DNA of 45,570 nt from an uncultured Opitutaceae bacterium (lineage in GTDB: Bacteria > Verrucomicrobiota > Verrucomicrobiia > Opitutales > Opitutaceae): positions 1 to 45,570 of the forward strand of contig CAIYUN010000001.1 in assembly GCA_903929355.1 (NCBI GenBank), given 5' to 3'. Shown here piece after piece: positions 28,495-36,085 of this stretch. The notes below the pieces were generated by a model, which did not search any database, was not told the DNA's origin, and was given only the letters and a program-made list of their open reading frames with translations. Made by a program: the position numbers and the translations under genes. Each line of letters opens with the position of its first letter. Within the stretch, counting starts at the first letter, position 1.

Positions 28495-29835
28495 TTAGGT
28501 TGATCCGAGGTGGGGTGAGTCGCGCCGGTCGACCGGAACTGCATCCACCGGCGGCCCGGCCCCGACCAGCCCGCGCAGGCCGTCCCAGACGAACGCACCC
28601 ACGAACACGGTCAGCGCACCGCAAAAGAGCCAGGTGGCGGCCTGCACCACCGTCCAGGCGGCCAGATTTACGCGCCACGGCGGCGCGTGGCCGGCGGCCT
28701 GCAACGGGTTGTAGATCAGAAAATAAATGCAACCGCCCCAGAGCGCCGGCCAGTAGGCTGTGCGCGCCACCCGCCACCAGCGGCGGACCGCGACCGGCAT
28801 CGCCGCCGGATCCACCGGCCGCCACAGGAACGGCGCGAGCCAGAGCGCGAACACCCACCGGTACGCCCAGCTCATGCCGGTCCAGAAACACCCGGCGAGC
28901 AGTGCCGCGCCGAGGATGAACTGCAGCCATTGCTCGTTGCCCGCCATCCGTCTCAGCCAGCCCGCCCATCCACGCGTGAAGACCGCCCCCAGCCCGAGCG
29001 CCAGCCCGGCCAACAGTCCGGTCCGGCCCTGCCACGCGGCGGGCACCCCGAGCACGTCCAGCCCGGCACACGCGCCAAAACCGAGGTAGCCCTCGACGGT
29101 CGGCTGGGTTTCGGCGATGTGCCGCAGGTCGTCGCCCACGCTGAGCCCCACCATGACCAGGAGCAGGGCCAGCACTCCCAGCCGGAACCGTCGGTCGCGG
29201 AGCCCCGGTTCGGCCAGCAGCATCAGGGCGGCCACCAGCGGATAGTATTTCAGGCCGGTGGCGACCGCGATCAGAAAGGGCGGGATCAGCCGCACCAAAC
29301 GCGAGGAATGCAACAGGCACCACGGCAGCGGCGCGAGCAGCACAAACACCACCAGGTCGTTGTTGGCCCGGGTGGTGGCCAACAGCACCGGGGCCGAACA
29401 GGTGGTCCCGAGCAGCCACCAGAATTCCCCTGCGGCCCGCACCCGCAGCCGGGTCGCCGCCGCCACGGCAAAGGCCAGCACGAACAGCGCGCCAAACCAA
29501 GGGTTGTCCGCCCGGGTGAGCCCCCAGTCGCCCAGCACGAACCACCAACTCGAGTAGCTGTGCTTGCGATGATAGGGATCGAGCGCCATGTGCTGAAACG
29601 CATCGCCACCCAGGTGATGGGTCTCGGCCGCCGCGAGCACCGCCATGGAGTCGATGAAGAGCGGGTAGCTCATGCGGGGACCGCTGAAGCCGAAAAGTTG
29701 CAGCCACGGGGGCGAAACCATGAAGATCCCGTGCCAGCCAACGGTCAGCAGCACCAGCCACAGGCGCCACCGCGCCGGGGCTGGGCCGGGGCTGAGCGTG
29801 GTTGGCGAAGAACGAAGGGTGCCCACAGCGCCCAT
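28495..29835 (-). CDS. GT87/DUF2029-like multi-pass membrane protein (second of a coupled pair)
   Basis: A 446-residue hydrophobic protein with about ten membrane helices. Features of the polyprenyl-phosphate-dependent GT-C (GT87/DUF2029) group are visible: an early periplasmic acidic loop (SYPLFIDSMAVLAAAETHH), the TTRANNDLVVFVLLAPLPW segment and LKYYPLVAALMLLAEP. Such proteins transfer sugars from lipid carriers in the periplasm; the acceptor is unknown. Its ATG (29835) shares one base with the stop of the preceding gene (TGATG), so it is probably translated by coupling. An upstream GTG at 29907 would create a 24-residue overlap and is less likely. The upstream gene is a paralogue. Confidence 0.75.
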   Translation of the reverse strand: MGAVGTLRSSPTTLSPGPAPARWRLWLVLLTVGWHGIFMVSPPWLQLFGFSGPRMSYPLFIDSMAVLAAAETHHLGGDAFQHMALDPYHRKHSYSSWWFVLGDWGLTRADNPWFGALFVLAFAVAAATRLRVRAAGEFWWLLGTTCSAPVLLATTRANNDLVVFVLLAPLPWCLLHSSRLVRLIPPFLIAVATGLKYYPLVAALMLLAEPGLRDRRFRLGVLALLLVMVGLSVGDDLRHIAETQPTVEGYLGFGACAGLDVLGVPAAWQGRTGLLAGLALGLGAVFTRGWAGWLRRMAGNEQWLQFILGAALLAGCFWTGMSWAYRWVFALWLAPFLWRPVDPAAMPVAVRRWWRVARTAYWPALWGGCIYFLIYNPLQAAGHAPPWRVNLAAWTVVQAATWLFCGALTVFVGAFVWDGLRGLVGAGPPVDAVPVDRRDSPHLGST

Positions 29836-31058
29836 CAATAACACGAAAGAGGCGCTGCGCGGGAAGCTGAATCCGCCGGTGGCCGGACCTCCCGCCACCG
29901 GCGCCACCCCCAGCCGGTCAGGCTGATGAGCAAGGCTGCGGTCACGGCGGCGACCAGCGCCTGTTCGACCCCCAGGATCACCGCCAGGCCAAGATCAGCC
30001 CACGGCCGGAGGCCGAGCCGCGAGGCGCACCACGATTTGACGGGCAGCAGCCAGACCATTACCACGCAGGCGGCGAGCAGCGCCCGGGCGGTGCCGGCGG
30101 CCCGCCGATCGGTCCCGTCGGTCTGATCGAGCCACAACCGCGCCGGCAACAGCAGCAGCGTCGCCCGGTAGAGATAGTTCGAGTTGACCAGATAACAAAA
30201 GCACCACGCCGACGCCGCGGCCACAAACCACGCCGTGACTGCCCCCGTGGGCGGCACCGCCGCCCACAGTGCCGCCGCCCGGCGGAGGAGCCACACCCCC
30301 GCCCCGGCTGCGACGACCCCAAACACCACCGCCAGCCAGATCATGGCCGTCGGGCCCGGCCAATCCCACATCCACGCCAGCACCTTCACCCCGTAGGCAA
30401 AGATGGACCGCGGCCGCGGCGCGATCGCCAGGGCGCGGGTGTAGTCGGTGTGCCAGAGCAGGAAGACCAATAGGCAGCCGCCCCCGACCGCACCCATCCA
30501 GGCCAGCGCGGCGCGGCGCTGGGCCGGTCGCGCGGCCAGCGCGGCCCCGTTGGCCGCGGGCTGGCGGGGCCGCGTCAGCAGTTCACCGGCCAGGACGAGC
30601 AGCACAAAAACGACCAGGTCGTTGTTGCCGCGCTCGAGGGCCAGCAGCACCGGCGGGGAGGCGAGCAGGAGGAGAGCAATGGCGGCCGGTCCCGGACGGC
30701 GCGGCGCGAGCACTGCGACGGCCGAGACAATGAACGCCAGCCCGACCAACGGGCCCAGCCAGCGCGCGTCGGCGATCGTCAGGCCGAGCGGCCCGGTCAG
30801 GAGCCACCATGGCCCGTAGACATGCGGCCGGCCGAACGGATCGAAGGGGTTGCCCTTGGCCTGGTCATAAATATCCAGCCCGGCATGCCAGGCCTGACCT
30901 GCCGAAAGCACCGCGATCGTGTCCAGAAAATAAAAATCATAGTGTTCGATGCCCAGCCAGGCCCACGTTCCCTCATGCCCCATCAGGGCGAACCACACCA
31001 GCAGCGTTCCCGCCGCCAACGCCACCCGCCAGCGCAGTCGTTCCCAGCGGGAGTTCAT
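29835..31058 (-). CDS. GT87/DUF2029-like multi-pass membrane protein (first of a coupled pair)
   Basis: A 407-residue hydrophobic protein with about ten membrane helices starting MNSRWERLRWRVALAAGTLL. It shares with its downstream partner the early acidic loop (HYDFYFLDTIAVLSAGQAWH) and the ERGNNDLVVFVLLVLAGE segment, so the two are paralogues from an old tandem duplication. The group is related to mannosyl/arabinosyltransferases that use polyprenyl-phosphate sugars outside the membrane (family knowledge). The stop overlaps the next ATG as TGATG. What glycan they serve cannot be told. Confidence 0.75.
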   Translation of the reverse strand: MNSRWERLRWRVALAAGTLLVWFALMGHEGTWAWLGIEHYDFYFLDTIAVLSAGQAWHAGLDIYDQAKGNPFDPFGRPHVYGPWWLLTGPLGLTIADARWLGPLVGLAFIVSAVAVLAPRRPGPAAIALLLLASPPVLLALERGNNDLVVFVLLVLAGELLTRPRQPAANGAALAARPAQRRAALAWMGAVGGGCLLVFLLWHTDYTRALAIAPRPRSIFAYGVKVLAWMWDWPGPTAMIWLAVVFGVVAAGAGVWLLRRAAALWAAVPPTGAVTAWFVAAASAWCFCYLVNSNYLYRATLLLLPARLWLDQTDGTDRRAAGTARALLAACVVMVWLLPVKSWCASRLGLRPWADLGLAVILGVEQALVAAVTAALLISLTGWGWRRWREVRPPADSASRAAPLSCY

Positions 31059-31242
31059 CAGTGAGGCCGTGGCCGGCGGACCGGGCGGGTGGCGGGACGA
31101 CGCGGAGGGAACATGGCGTCATGCTCAGGGCCGGCCCGTGCCGCGGCAACCTTTGAAAACCGCCCAAGGGCAGCGGCGGCGCCCGGGTTGCCGTGCGCTG
31201 CGTCGTCAAAGGCTTCGCGACGATGGGCGTTCTGCGCTGGAG

Positions 31243-31321
31243 CTGCGGCGACCCCGCCGCAGGGTTTTCCCAGGTCGGCTGCACTCCACGGTCGGACCAA
31301 ACGTCGCGCCCAGCGGGCGCG
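31243..31321. repeat. Two REP-like palindromes in a noncoding stretch
   Basis: In the 299-base gap between the GT87-like pair and the esterase gene, which has no gene of its own, two compact hairpins stand out. CTGCGGCG-ACCC-CGCCGCAG is at 31243-31262 and CGCGCCC-AGC-GGGCGCG at 31305-31321, the latter flanked by GCCCTACCCACT. The first has the same ACCC-loop design as the palindromes inside the UxaA-family gene. Confidence 0.7.
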
Positions 31322-31357
31322 CCCTACCCACTGAAACAGGCAACCGCCTGCACCAGA

Positions 31358-32506
31358 TCAGGGCACCGGTGCGGGTTGGGCCGCAGGTGCGCCCGGCGTG
31401 GGCGTGGCACCCGCCCCGCGCCCGCCCCGGCGCCCACCGCGTCCGCCGGCCACCACCGACGAGGCGGCCTGCTGCGAGAGAGCGCCGACGTTGTAATTGG
31501 TCGGCGTGCCCGGCTTGCCAAGAAACCCCAGATCGCGGAACCACTCCACAAAACGATCCTGCCAGGTGCCGAACGGGATGCCGTTGCGGTCCTTCATCCC
31601 GTTGGCATGTCCGCCGTGGGCATACAGGTGGATTTCGACCTGGGTGGCGCCCGCCGCCAGCAACGCGGAGGCGAGGGCCAGCGACGGGGCCGCATGGCCG
31701 GCGTCATCCTGACCGGCCACCGTGATGAAGGTCGGCGGTGCATTGCGTGGCGCGGCGGCGACGTTGCCCGATCCATAGACATCCAAAATAAAATCCGGGC
31801 GGGAGCTGGCCCGGGCGACCGGGTCGGTGGCCATGGGGTCGCCGGCGTCGAAAGCGGTGATGACGTGGGCCACCCGCTCACCGCCGGCCGAGAAGCCGGC
31901 GAACCCGATTTTTTTCGGGTCCAGCCCCCATTCCGCCGCGTGCGCCCTCACCAGGCGGATGGCCTGGATCGCGTCGGCGTTGGCGTTGCCACCTGTGCCA
32001 CCGAGGCTGTAGCGGAGGATGATGGTGTTGACGCCGAGATTGTAGAAGAACGGCACCAGGTCCGTGCCCTCGGTGGCGACGTTCAGCTCGGAGTTCCCGC
32101 CGCCCGGGGCCAGGATGATCGCCGCGCCGGTGTTGATGTCAGGCGAGACCCGGTGGATCTCGATGGAGGGATTGGTGACACCATAGACCTTTTCCACGCG
32201 CTCGGGCACGTTGTCCGTGAGCTTGTAGGTTTCCGGCGCGGTGAGGGCCCGGGGATTGAAGCCGGCCGAGCCGGGCGCCCACAGCGCCAGCACCGGCGCG
32301 TTGGCCAGCAGCGGCATCGGGGGTGGCGGCAGCCCGGCGGCCTGAGCGGCGGCGTTGGCGGCGGCCGCCGCCACGGGAATGATGTGGGCAGGCGCCGGGG
32401 CGAGGTTTTGGGCGAAGCCGGTTCCCGCCGCCAAGGCGGAGAGGAACAGCCCAACCGGGAATGCCCCGGGATGTTTTCCAATCACACGTGGGGTGGGTGT
32501 CTTCAT
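31358..32506 (-). CDS. Secreted alpha/beta-hydrolase, acetyl-esterase-like
   Basis: A 382-residue protein with a signal peptide (about 1-33, VGLFLSALAAGTGFAQ) and an alpha/beta-hydrolase domain. Seen: oxyanion stretch AAIILAPGGGNSEL, nucleophile elbow GFAGFSAGGERV (Ser near 205), acid in VAGQDDAGHA (about 265) and catalytic His in YAHGGHANGM (about 298). The arrangement is like bacterial endo-1,4-beta-xylanase B/acetyl-xylan esterase-type hydrolases secreted to remove acyl groups from plant polysaccharides; the substrate is inferred. The last 35 residues are Gly/Arg/Ala/Pro-rich (GGRGGRRGGRGAG) and likely disordered. It stands alone on the minus strand. Confidence 0.85.
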   Translation of the reverse strand: MKTPTPRVIGKHPGAFPVGLFLSALAAGTGFAQNLAPAPAHIIPVAAAAANAAAQAAGLPPPPMPLLANAPVLALWAPGSAGFNPRALTAPETYKLTDNVPERVEKVYGVTNPSIEIHRVSPDINTGAAIILAPGGGNSELNVATEGTDLVPFFYNLGVNTIILRYSLGGTGGNANADAIQAIRLVRAHAAEWGLDPKKIGFAGFSAGGERVAHVITAFDAGDPMATDPVARASSRPDFILDVYGSGNVAAAPRNAPPTFITVAGQDDAGHAAPSLALASALLAAGATQVEIHLYAHGGHANGMKDRNGIPFGTWQDRFVEWFRDLGFLGKPGTPTNYNVGALSQQAASSVVAGGRGGRRGGRGAGATPTPGAPAAQPAPVP

Positions 32507-32584
32507 GGTGAGCGCAAGGCTGGAACAGTGCGACCGGCCACGGCAAGGAAATCCCGGCCCAAGGGCGGAGGCCGGGGCGCTGCC

Positions 32585-33394
32585 TCACCCGCCCGTCAGC
32601 TCCGGCGCGGGCGTCGTTTTGCCGCGCAGCCACACCCATAGCCCCCCCAAGCGTTCCCGCACTGCGGAGGAGCTGCGCTCCAAAGCCCTCACATCCCAGC
32701 TGAAATCATCAGAAAAGCTTTCCATTGTGTTTGGCGGCGCGGTGAAGTCCGCCGGGCACGCCAGCACCCTCACCCCCGCATGCCGGCACAAGGCCACCGC
32801 GCGGGGCATATGCACGGCCGAGGTGACCAAGGCGACCTGCGCCGTGCCGGTCAACCGGCGGAGCTCGACCGACTCATCCTCGGTGTCCCGGGCCGTTTCG
32901 ATCCGTGTGATCCGGTCGGGCGCCACGCCAAAGGCGATGGCGGTCCGGCTGAGAATCTCCGCGTGGGTGGCGTGGCCGGGCAGGCCGGGCCCGCTCACGA
33001 TGAGCCGCGCCTCCGGCAGCGCCCGCAGCAGCCGCACGCCCTCGACGATCCGCGCGAGCGCCGGGGGGGAGAGCTCGTTGTTGGCGGAGAACCCCGGAGC
33101 GTCGGCATGGCCGCTGCCCAGCACGGCCACAAAACGGCAGGCGGCCAGGGCGGCCGGCACGGGGACGCCCGGCGGCAGTTCCGGGATCGGGGGGAACTGC
33201 GCCTCCAGCGGCCGCACGAGTTGCGCGCCGATCCAGCTGTTGCCGAGCAGGAGGAGCCAGACAAAGCCGCCGCCGAACAGCCAGCGGCGGAGGCGCGGTG
33301 CGCGCCGCACCAGCACCAGCAAGCCACCGGCCAGCATCAGCGCCAGCGCGAATGGGAGCGGCTGGATGAAGTAGCCGATGAGTTTTTTCAGCAT
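32585..33394 (-). CDS. YdcF/ElyC-like (DUF218) membrane protein
   Basis: A 269-residue protein with two N-terminal membrane helices (about 8-30 and 40-60, FALALMLAGGLLVLV and LFGGGFVWLLLLG) followed by a DUF218 domain. The domain shows FVAVLGSGHAD, LIVSGPGLPGHATHAEI, ETARDTEDESVELRRL and ALVTSAVHMPRAVALC. That layout is found in ElyC, which affects peptidoglycan/lipid-carrier metabolism in E. coli, and in SanA/YdcF relatives; molecular activity is not settled. Starts at MLKKLIGYFIQP (33394); an in-frame ATG at 33403 gives three more residues. Confidence 0.85.
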   Translation of the reverse strand: MLKKLIGYFIQPLPFALALMLAGGLLVLVRRAPRLRRWLFGGGFVWLLLLGNSWIGAQLVRPLEAQFPPIPELPPGVPVPAALAACRFVAVLGSGHADAPGFSANNELSPPALARIVEGVRLLRALPEARLIVSGPGLPGHATHAEILSRTAIAFGVAPDRITRIETARDTEDESVELRRLTGTAQVALVTSAVHMPRAVALCRHAGVRVLACPADFTAPPNTMESFSDDFSWDVRALERSSSAVRERLGGLWVWLRGKTTPAPELTGG

Positions 33395-33480
33395 GAAGCC
33401 CATCGCCGGACCCAATCGAACCCTCCGCCAAAACTCAACCCTCGCGCACGATCGGTTCCGCTCCGTTTCCGTCCTTCCTC

Positions 33481-33504
33481 CCTCAACCCCTCAACCCTTC
33501 AACC
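33481..33504. repeat. Tandem CTCAACCCC / TCAACCCTT repeat
   Basis: A short run CCTCAACCCCTCAACCCTTC followed by AACC lies between the DUF218 and KimA-like genes. It belongs to the word-like repeats typical of the longer gaps in this window. Confidence 0.5.
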
Positions 33505-33509
33505 TCATT

Positions 33510-35480
33510 TCACCCCGCCACCCGCACCGGCAGCACCACCATCGGCAGGCCGCGCCATTGCAGCCGGCGTTGGATGGCAAACGCGCTTTCATTGTGCAGG
33601 ATGCGGGTGAACCAGGTCTCGTTTTGGAAAATCAGCTTTCCGCCGAAGAAGACCGCGCGCGGATACTCGGCCGCGATGCCGGCGCACAGCTCCTCCGCGC
33701 CCGACACTTGATCGGTGCCGACCAGATGGCGGGCGGTGGCGGGCAGGCCCAGCCGCCGGGCGAGCTCCACATAATGCTGCAGGTTCTCACCCGTTTGTTT
33801 TTCCAGCTCCGCCAGCTCGGCCTGCCCCTTGAAGCTGCCGGAATCAATCACCCCCACGCTGGCGAAGACCACCTGGTGGTAGTGTTTGGGAAAGGTCCGC
33901 ATCACCGCGAGCAGCGAGTGCACGCCCAGGCCGCTGTAGCTGGCGACCAGCAGGACGGCGGTCGGCGCGGATGGCGACAGCTCCGTGGGCACATCGGCCT
34001 TGGCCGTCGCCGGCAGATCCTCCAGGATCTTCGTGAGCTGCGCCACGCGGGTGCGGATCGCCTGATAGTGCCGCCGGATCATCATGCACATGACAATCAG
34101 GACCGCCGTCACGACCATCGTGATCCAACCGCCCTCGAAAAACTTCTCATAAACGACCATGGCCAGGATCAGGACGCACAAGGTCAGAGCCACCAGGTGC
34201 ATCCCCATGTCCCCTCTGCTCCCGGCCCCTTCCGACCGCTTGTGCCACCAGAAGCGCACCATGCCGAGCTGCGACAGGGAAAAGGTCACGAACACATTGA
34301 TCGAATACATCGTGACGAGGGTGTCCACTTGGCCGCCCGTGCCATACAGGCTGACCAGTGCGGCGAAACCGATGAGAATGACGCCATAGTGCATGGTCAG
34401 GCGTTCGGAGAGCGCGCTGAACCGGTGGGGCAGCCAGCCATCAACCGCCATGTTGGCCATCACGCGTGGGCCGTCGAGGAAACCGGTCTGCGCTGCCACG
34501 ATCAGCAGGCCGCCCTCGGCCACGAGGGTCAGGACGACAAACCATTCGCCGAACCCGAGCTTTTCGACCAGCACCGCGTTCAGGGTCTTGTCGCCATCGG
34601 GATGCACGCCGACCAGATAGTAGCCGATGAGAATCCCGCCTGCCGTGATGGCGAGCGAGGCCGCCATGTAGAACATGGTCCGCCGGGCGGTGGCGACCCG
34701 CGGTTCGCGCATGATCGGCACACCGTTGGACACCGCCTCGATGCCGGTGTAGGTGCCCGCGCCGCGCGAATAGGCGCCCATGAACAGGAGAAACACCGCC
34801 CAGAGCCCGAGGTTCTTCGTGTCGGTCTGGAGTGAGTGGGTGAAATCATGGGCCAGGATCGGAATCTGGTGCCCATACATCACCACACAGCCGACCAGCA
34901 CGATGATGTGGGTGATGATGAACAGCATGAACACCGGGACCACGATGGCGACCGATTCCTTGACCCCGCGCAGGTTCATGATCGTGAGCGCCACGATCAG
35001 CAGGCACTCCACCACGACCTTCACGGGCGCGAGATGGGTTTCCATCCAGGGCAAGCCCCAATGGTGATACGGCTCGGGAATGAAGCTGAAAATCTGGTCA
35101 ATCGCCGAGGCCATGGAGGTGGTGATGGTCAGGATATAATCCACCAACAGGGCGCAACCCGAGATCACCCCAAAGGTCGGTGAGAGGAGCTTGGTGGCGA
35201 CCACGTAGCCGCCGCCGCCGGCGGGGAAATGCTCGATCAGCCGGCTGTAGGCCAGCGAGATGATCAGGACCGTCCCAGCCGTGGCCATGGTCAGGAAGAC
35301 CGCAAGGTAGGGATGGTCCAAGATCGCCCGGTAGGCCTCGTCCGGACCGTAGGCCGAGGAACTCAGGCCGTCGGCGCCCAAGCCGACCCAGGCCAGGAAC
35401 GCGACGAGCGTGATCTTGTGATAGAGGGTGGGGTCGTGGATGTCCCGTGGCTTCCCCAGCAAAGTTTGTTTGAATGACAT
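33510..35480 (-). CDS. APC-superfamily permease, KimA/YdaO-like (probable potassium or amino-acid importer)
   Basis: A 656-residue protein with about twelve membrane helices and a cytosolic C-terminal domain (about 480-656). The N-terminus LVAFLAWVGLGADGLSSSAYGPDEAY matches the DxLSSxAYG motif of KimA (YdaO), a high-affinity potassium importer of the APC superfamily. SYSRLIEHFPAGGGGYVVAT-like and GAYSRGAGTYTGIEAVSNG stretches also fit. The C-terminal part has VLLVASYSGLGVHSLLAVM and a USP-like alpha/beta pattern. In Firmicutes KimA is controlled by c-di-AMP through a riboswitch and the cytosolic domain. Here a different structured leader is possible (see 35483-35605). The substrate is inferred. 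Confidence 0.82.
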   Translation of the reverse strand: MSFKQTLLGKPRDIHDPTLYHKITLVAFLAWVGLGADGLSSSAYGPDEAYRAILDHPYLAVFLTMATAGTVLIISLAYSRLIEHFPAGGGGYVVATKLLSPTFGVISGCALLVDYILTITTSMASAIDQIFSFIPEPYHHWGLPWMETHLAPVKVVVECLLIVALTIMNLRGVKESVAIVVPVFMLFIITHIIVLVGCVVMYGHQIPILAHDFTHSLQTDTKNLGLWAVFLLFMGAYSRGAGTYTGIEAVSNGVPIMREPRVATARRTMFYMAASLAITAGGILIGYYLVGVHPDGDKTLNAVLVEKLGFGEWFVVLTLVAEGGLLIVAAQTGFLDGPRVMANMAVDGWLPHRFSALSERLTMHYGVILIGFAALVSLYGTGGQVDTLVTMYSINVFVTFSLSQLGMVRFWWHKRSEGAGSRGDMGMHLVALTLCVLILAMVVYEKFFEGGWITMVVTAVLIVMCMMIRRHYQAIRTRVAQLTKILEDLPATAKADVPTELSPSAPTAVLLVASYSGLGVHSLLAVMRTFPKHYHQVVFASVGVIDSGSFKGQAELAELEKQTGENLQHYVELARRLGLPATARHLVGTDQVSGAEELCAGIAAEYPRAVFFGGKLIFQNETWFTRILHNESAFAIQRRLQWRGLPMVVLPVRVAG

Positions 35481-35482
35481 GG

Positions 35483-35605
35483 AAAAAAGGTCGGTAAGGA
35501 TCCTGACACGCGCCCACGGAAGCATTGGCGAAACCGAACCGGCGCGCGACCCGGGAGGAGCATCCCCCGTGCCGAGGCCGAACGGTGAAGACGGAAGTAC
35601 CGACC
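35483..35605 (-). promoter_or_regulatory. Candidate structured mRNA leader of the KimA-like transporter
   Basis: On the minus strand the 125 bases before the ATG can form a three-helix arrangement. Closing helix: GGTCGGTA (35598-35605) with TACCGACC (35489-35496), followed by TTTTTT ending two bases before the start codon. First inner helix: CGGGGGA (35563-35569) with TCCTCCCG (35552-35559), loop TGC, one bulge. Second inner helix: CGCGCGCC (35541-35548) with GGCGCGTG (35507-35514), 8 bp including one G-T pair. The final helix plus U6 looks like a terminator or start-codon-blocking stem. I cannot match it to the known c-di-AMP (ydaO) consensus. GC-rich DNA gives chance helices, so this is a hypothesis. 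Confidence 0.4.
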
Positions 35606-35890
35606 ACAAGCAGGAACCCGCGTTTGCATACTCTCACCCAAAAATTTAATCTTTTTTAACTTTCTCCGAATTCGAAGTTTATGATGAAAATTATTAATAG
35701 GGAAGAGAGGTGCCGGGTGGTCGGGTAATGCGACGACGGCGCTGCGGCACCAAAAGGGACGCGAGCTTTGATCAGGATGAAGGAATGAATCAGACTGGAG
35801 AACGAGGATGAGTTGAAGAACGGCTGGCTGGAACTGGAGCGCATGGCGGAAAGAGTGGGAGGGGTGGACGACCGGCCCGCCAATGGCGTG
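35606..35890. other. AT-rich noncoding stretch between the transporter leader and tRNA-Arg
   Basis: No convincing gene is seen. A conspicuous AT-rich patch at about 35640-35700 (AAAAATTTAATCTTTTTTAAC, then TTTATGATGAAAATTATTAATAG) contrasts with the GC-rich surroundings and probably holds the promoter of the leftward transporter gene. The one open frame here (83 codons, minus) has a Ser/Phe-rich non-protein-like translation. Confidence 0.5.
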
Positions 35891-35923
35891 CCATCCGTAG
35901 CTCGCATGGCGAGCGAAGGATGG
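35891..35923. repeat. REP-like palindrome overlapping the CCA end of tRNA-Arg
   Basis: CCATCC-GTA-GCTCGC-ATG-GCGAGC-GAA-GGATGG forms a 33-base hairpin with two 6-bp perfect stems around a small internal loop. Its outer TGG (35921-35923) is the complement of the tRNA's encoded CCA. The structure therefore lies immediately at the mature 3' end of the tRNA transcript. No T-tract follows. It may serve as a processing or stability stem, or be a mobile palindrome that landed on the tRNA end. Confidence 0.75.
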
Positions 35924-35997
35924 TGCGATGGGCGGGACTCGAACCCGCGACCGACGGTTTAGAAAACCGTTGCTCTATCCGCCTGAGCTACCACCGC
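35921..35997 (-). tRNA. tRNA-Arg (anticodon TCT)
   Basis: On the minus strand GCGGTGGTAGCTCAGGCGGA begins a full cloverleaf. The acceptor GCGGTGG pairs with CCATCGC (one G-T). The D arm has AGCTCAGGCGGATAGAGC. The anticodon stem ACGGT/ACCGT holds a TTTCTAA loop with anticodon TCT, and the T arm is GCGGGTTCGAACCCGC. The discriminator A is followed by an encoded CCA. It reads AGA (Arg). The integrase operon begins 88 bases beyond its 5' end. Confidence 0.96.
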
Positions 35998-36051
35998 AAG
36001 TCATTCTTTACCAATGAATAACATTTAATTAAACCCTCGGTAAAAATAGGC

Positions 36052-36072
36052 TTGTAACCCGTTATTGTAACC
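36052..36072 (+). repeat. Direct repeat TTGTAACC x2 upstream of the integrase
   Basis: Two exact TTGTAACC copies, 13 bases apart start to start (36052-36059 and 36065-36072), end 13 bases before the integrase ATG in an AT-rich leader. They are candidates for arm-type integrase sites, an operator for the downstream HTH protein, or part of the promoter. Confidence 0.55.
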
Positions 36073-36085
36073 TTATGGTTTTGGC

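Noticed and set aside
35483-35605. c-di-AMP (ydaO) riboswitch upstream of the KimA-like gene
   Set aside because: The known conserved core could not be recognised on the minus strand; only a generic structured-leader hypothesis is kept.
35656-35907. 83-codon minus-strand frame between transporter and tRNA
   Set aside because: Ser/Phe/Ile-rich translation across an AT-rich promoter-like region, with no ribosome site or domain.
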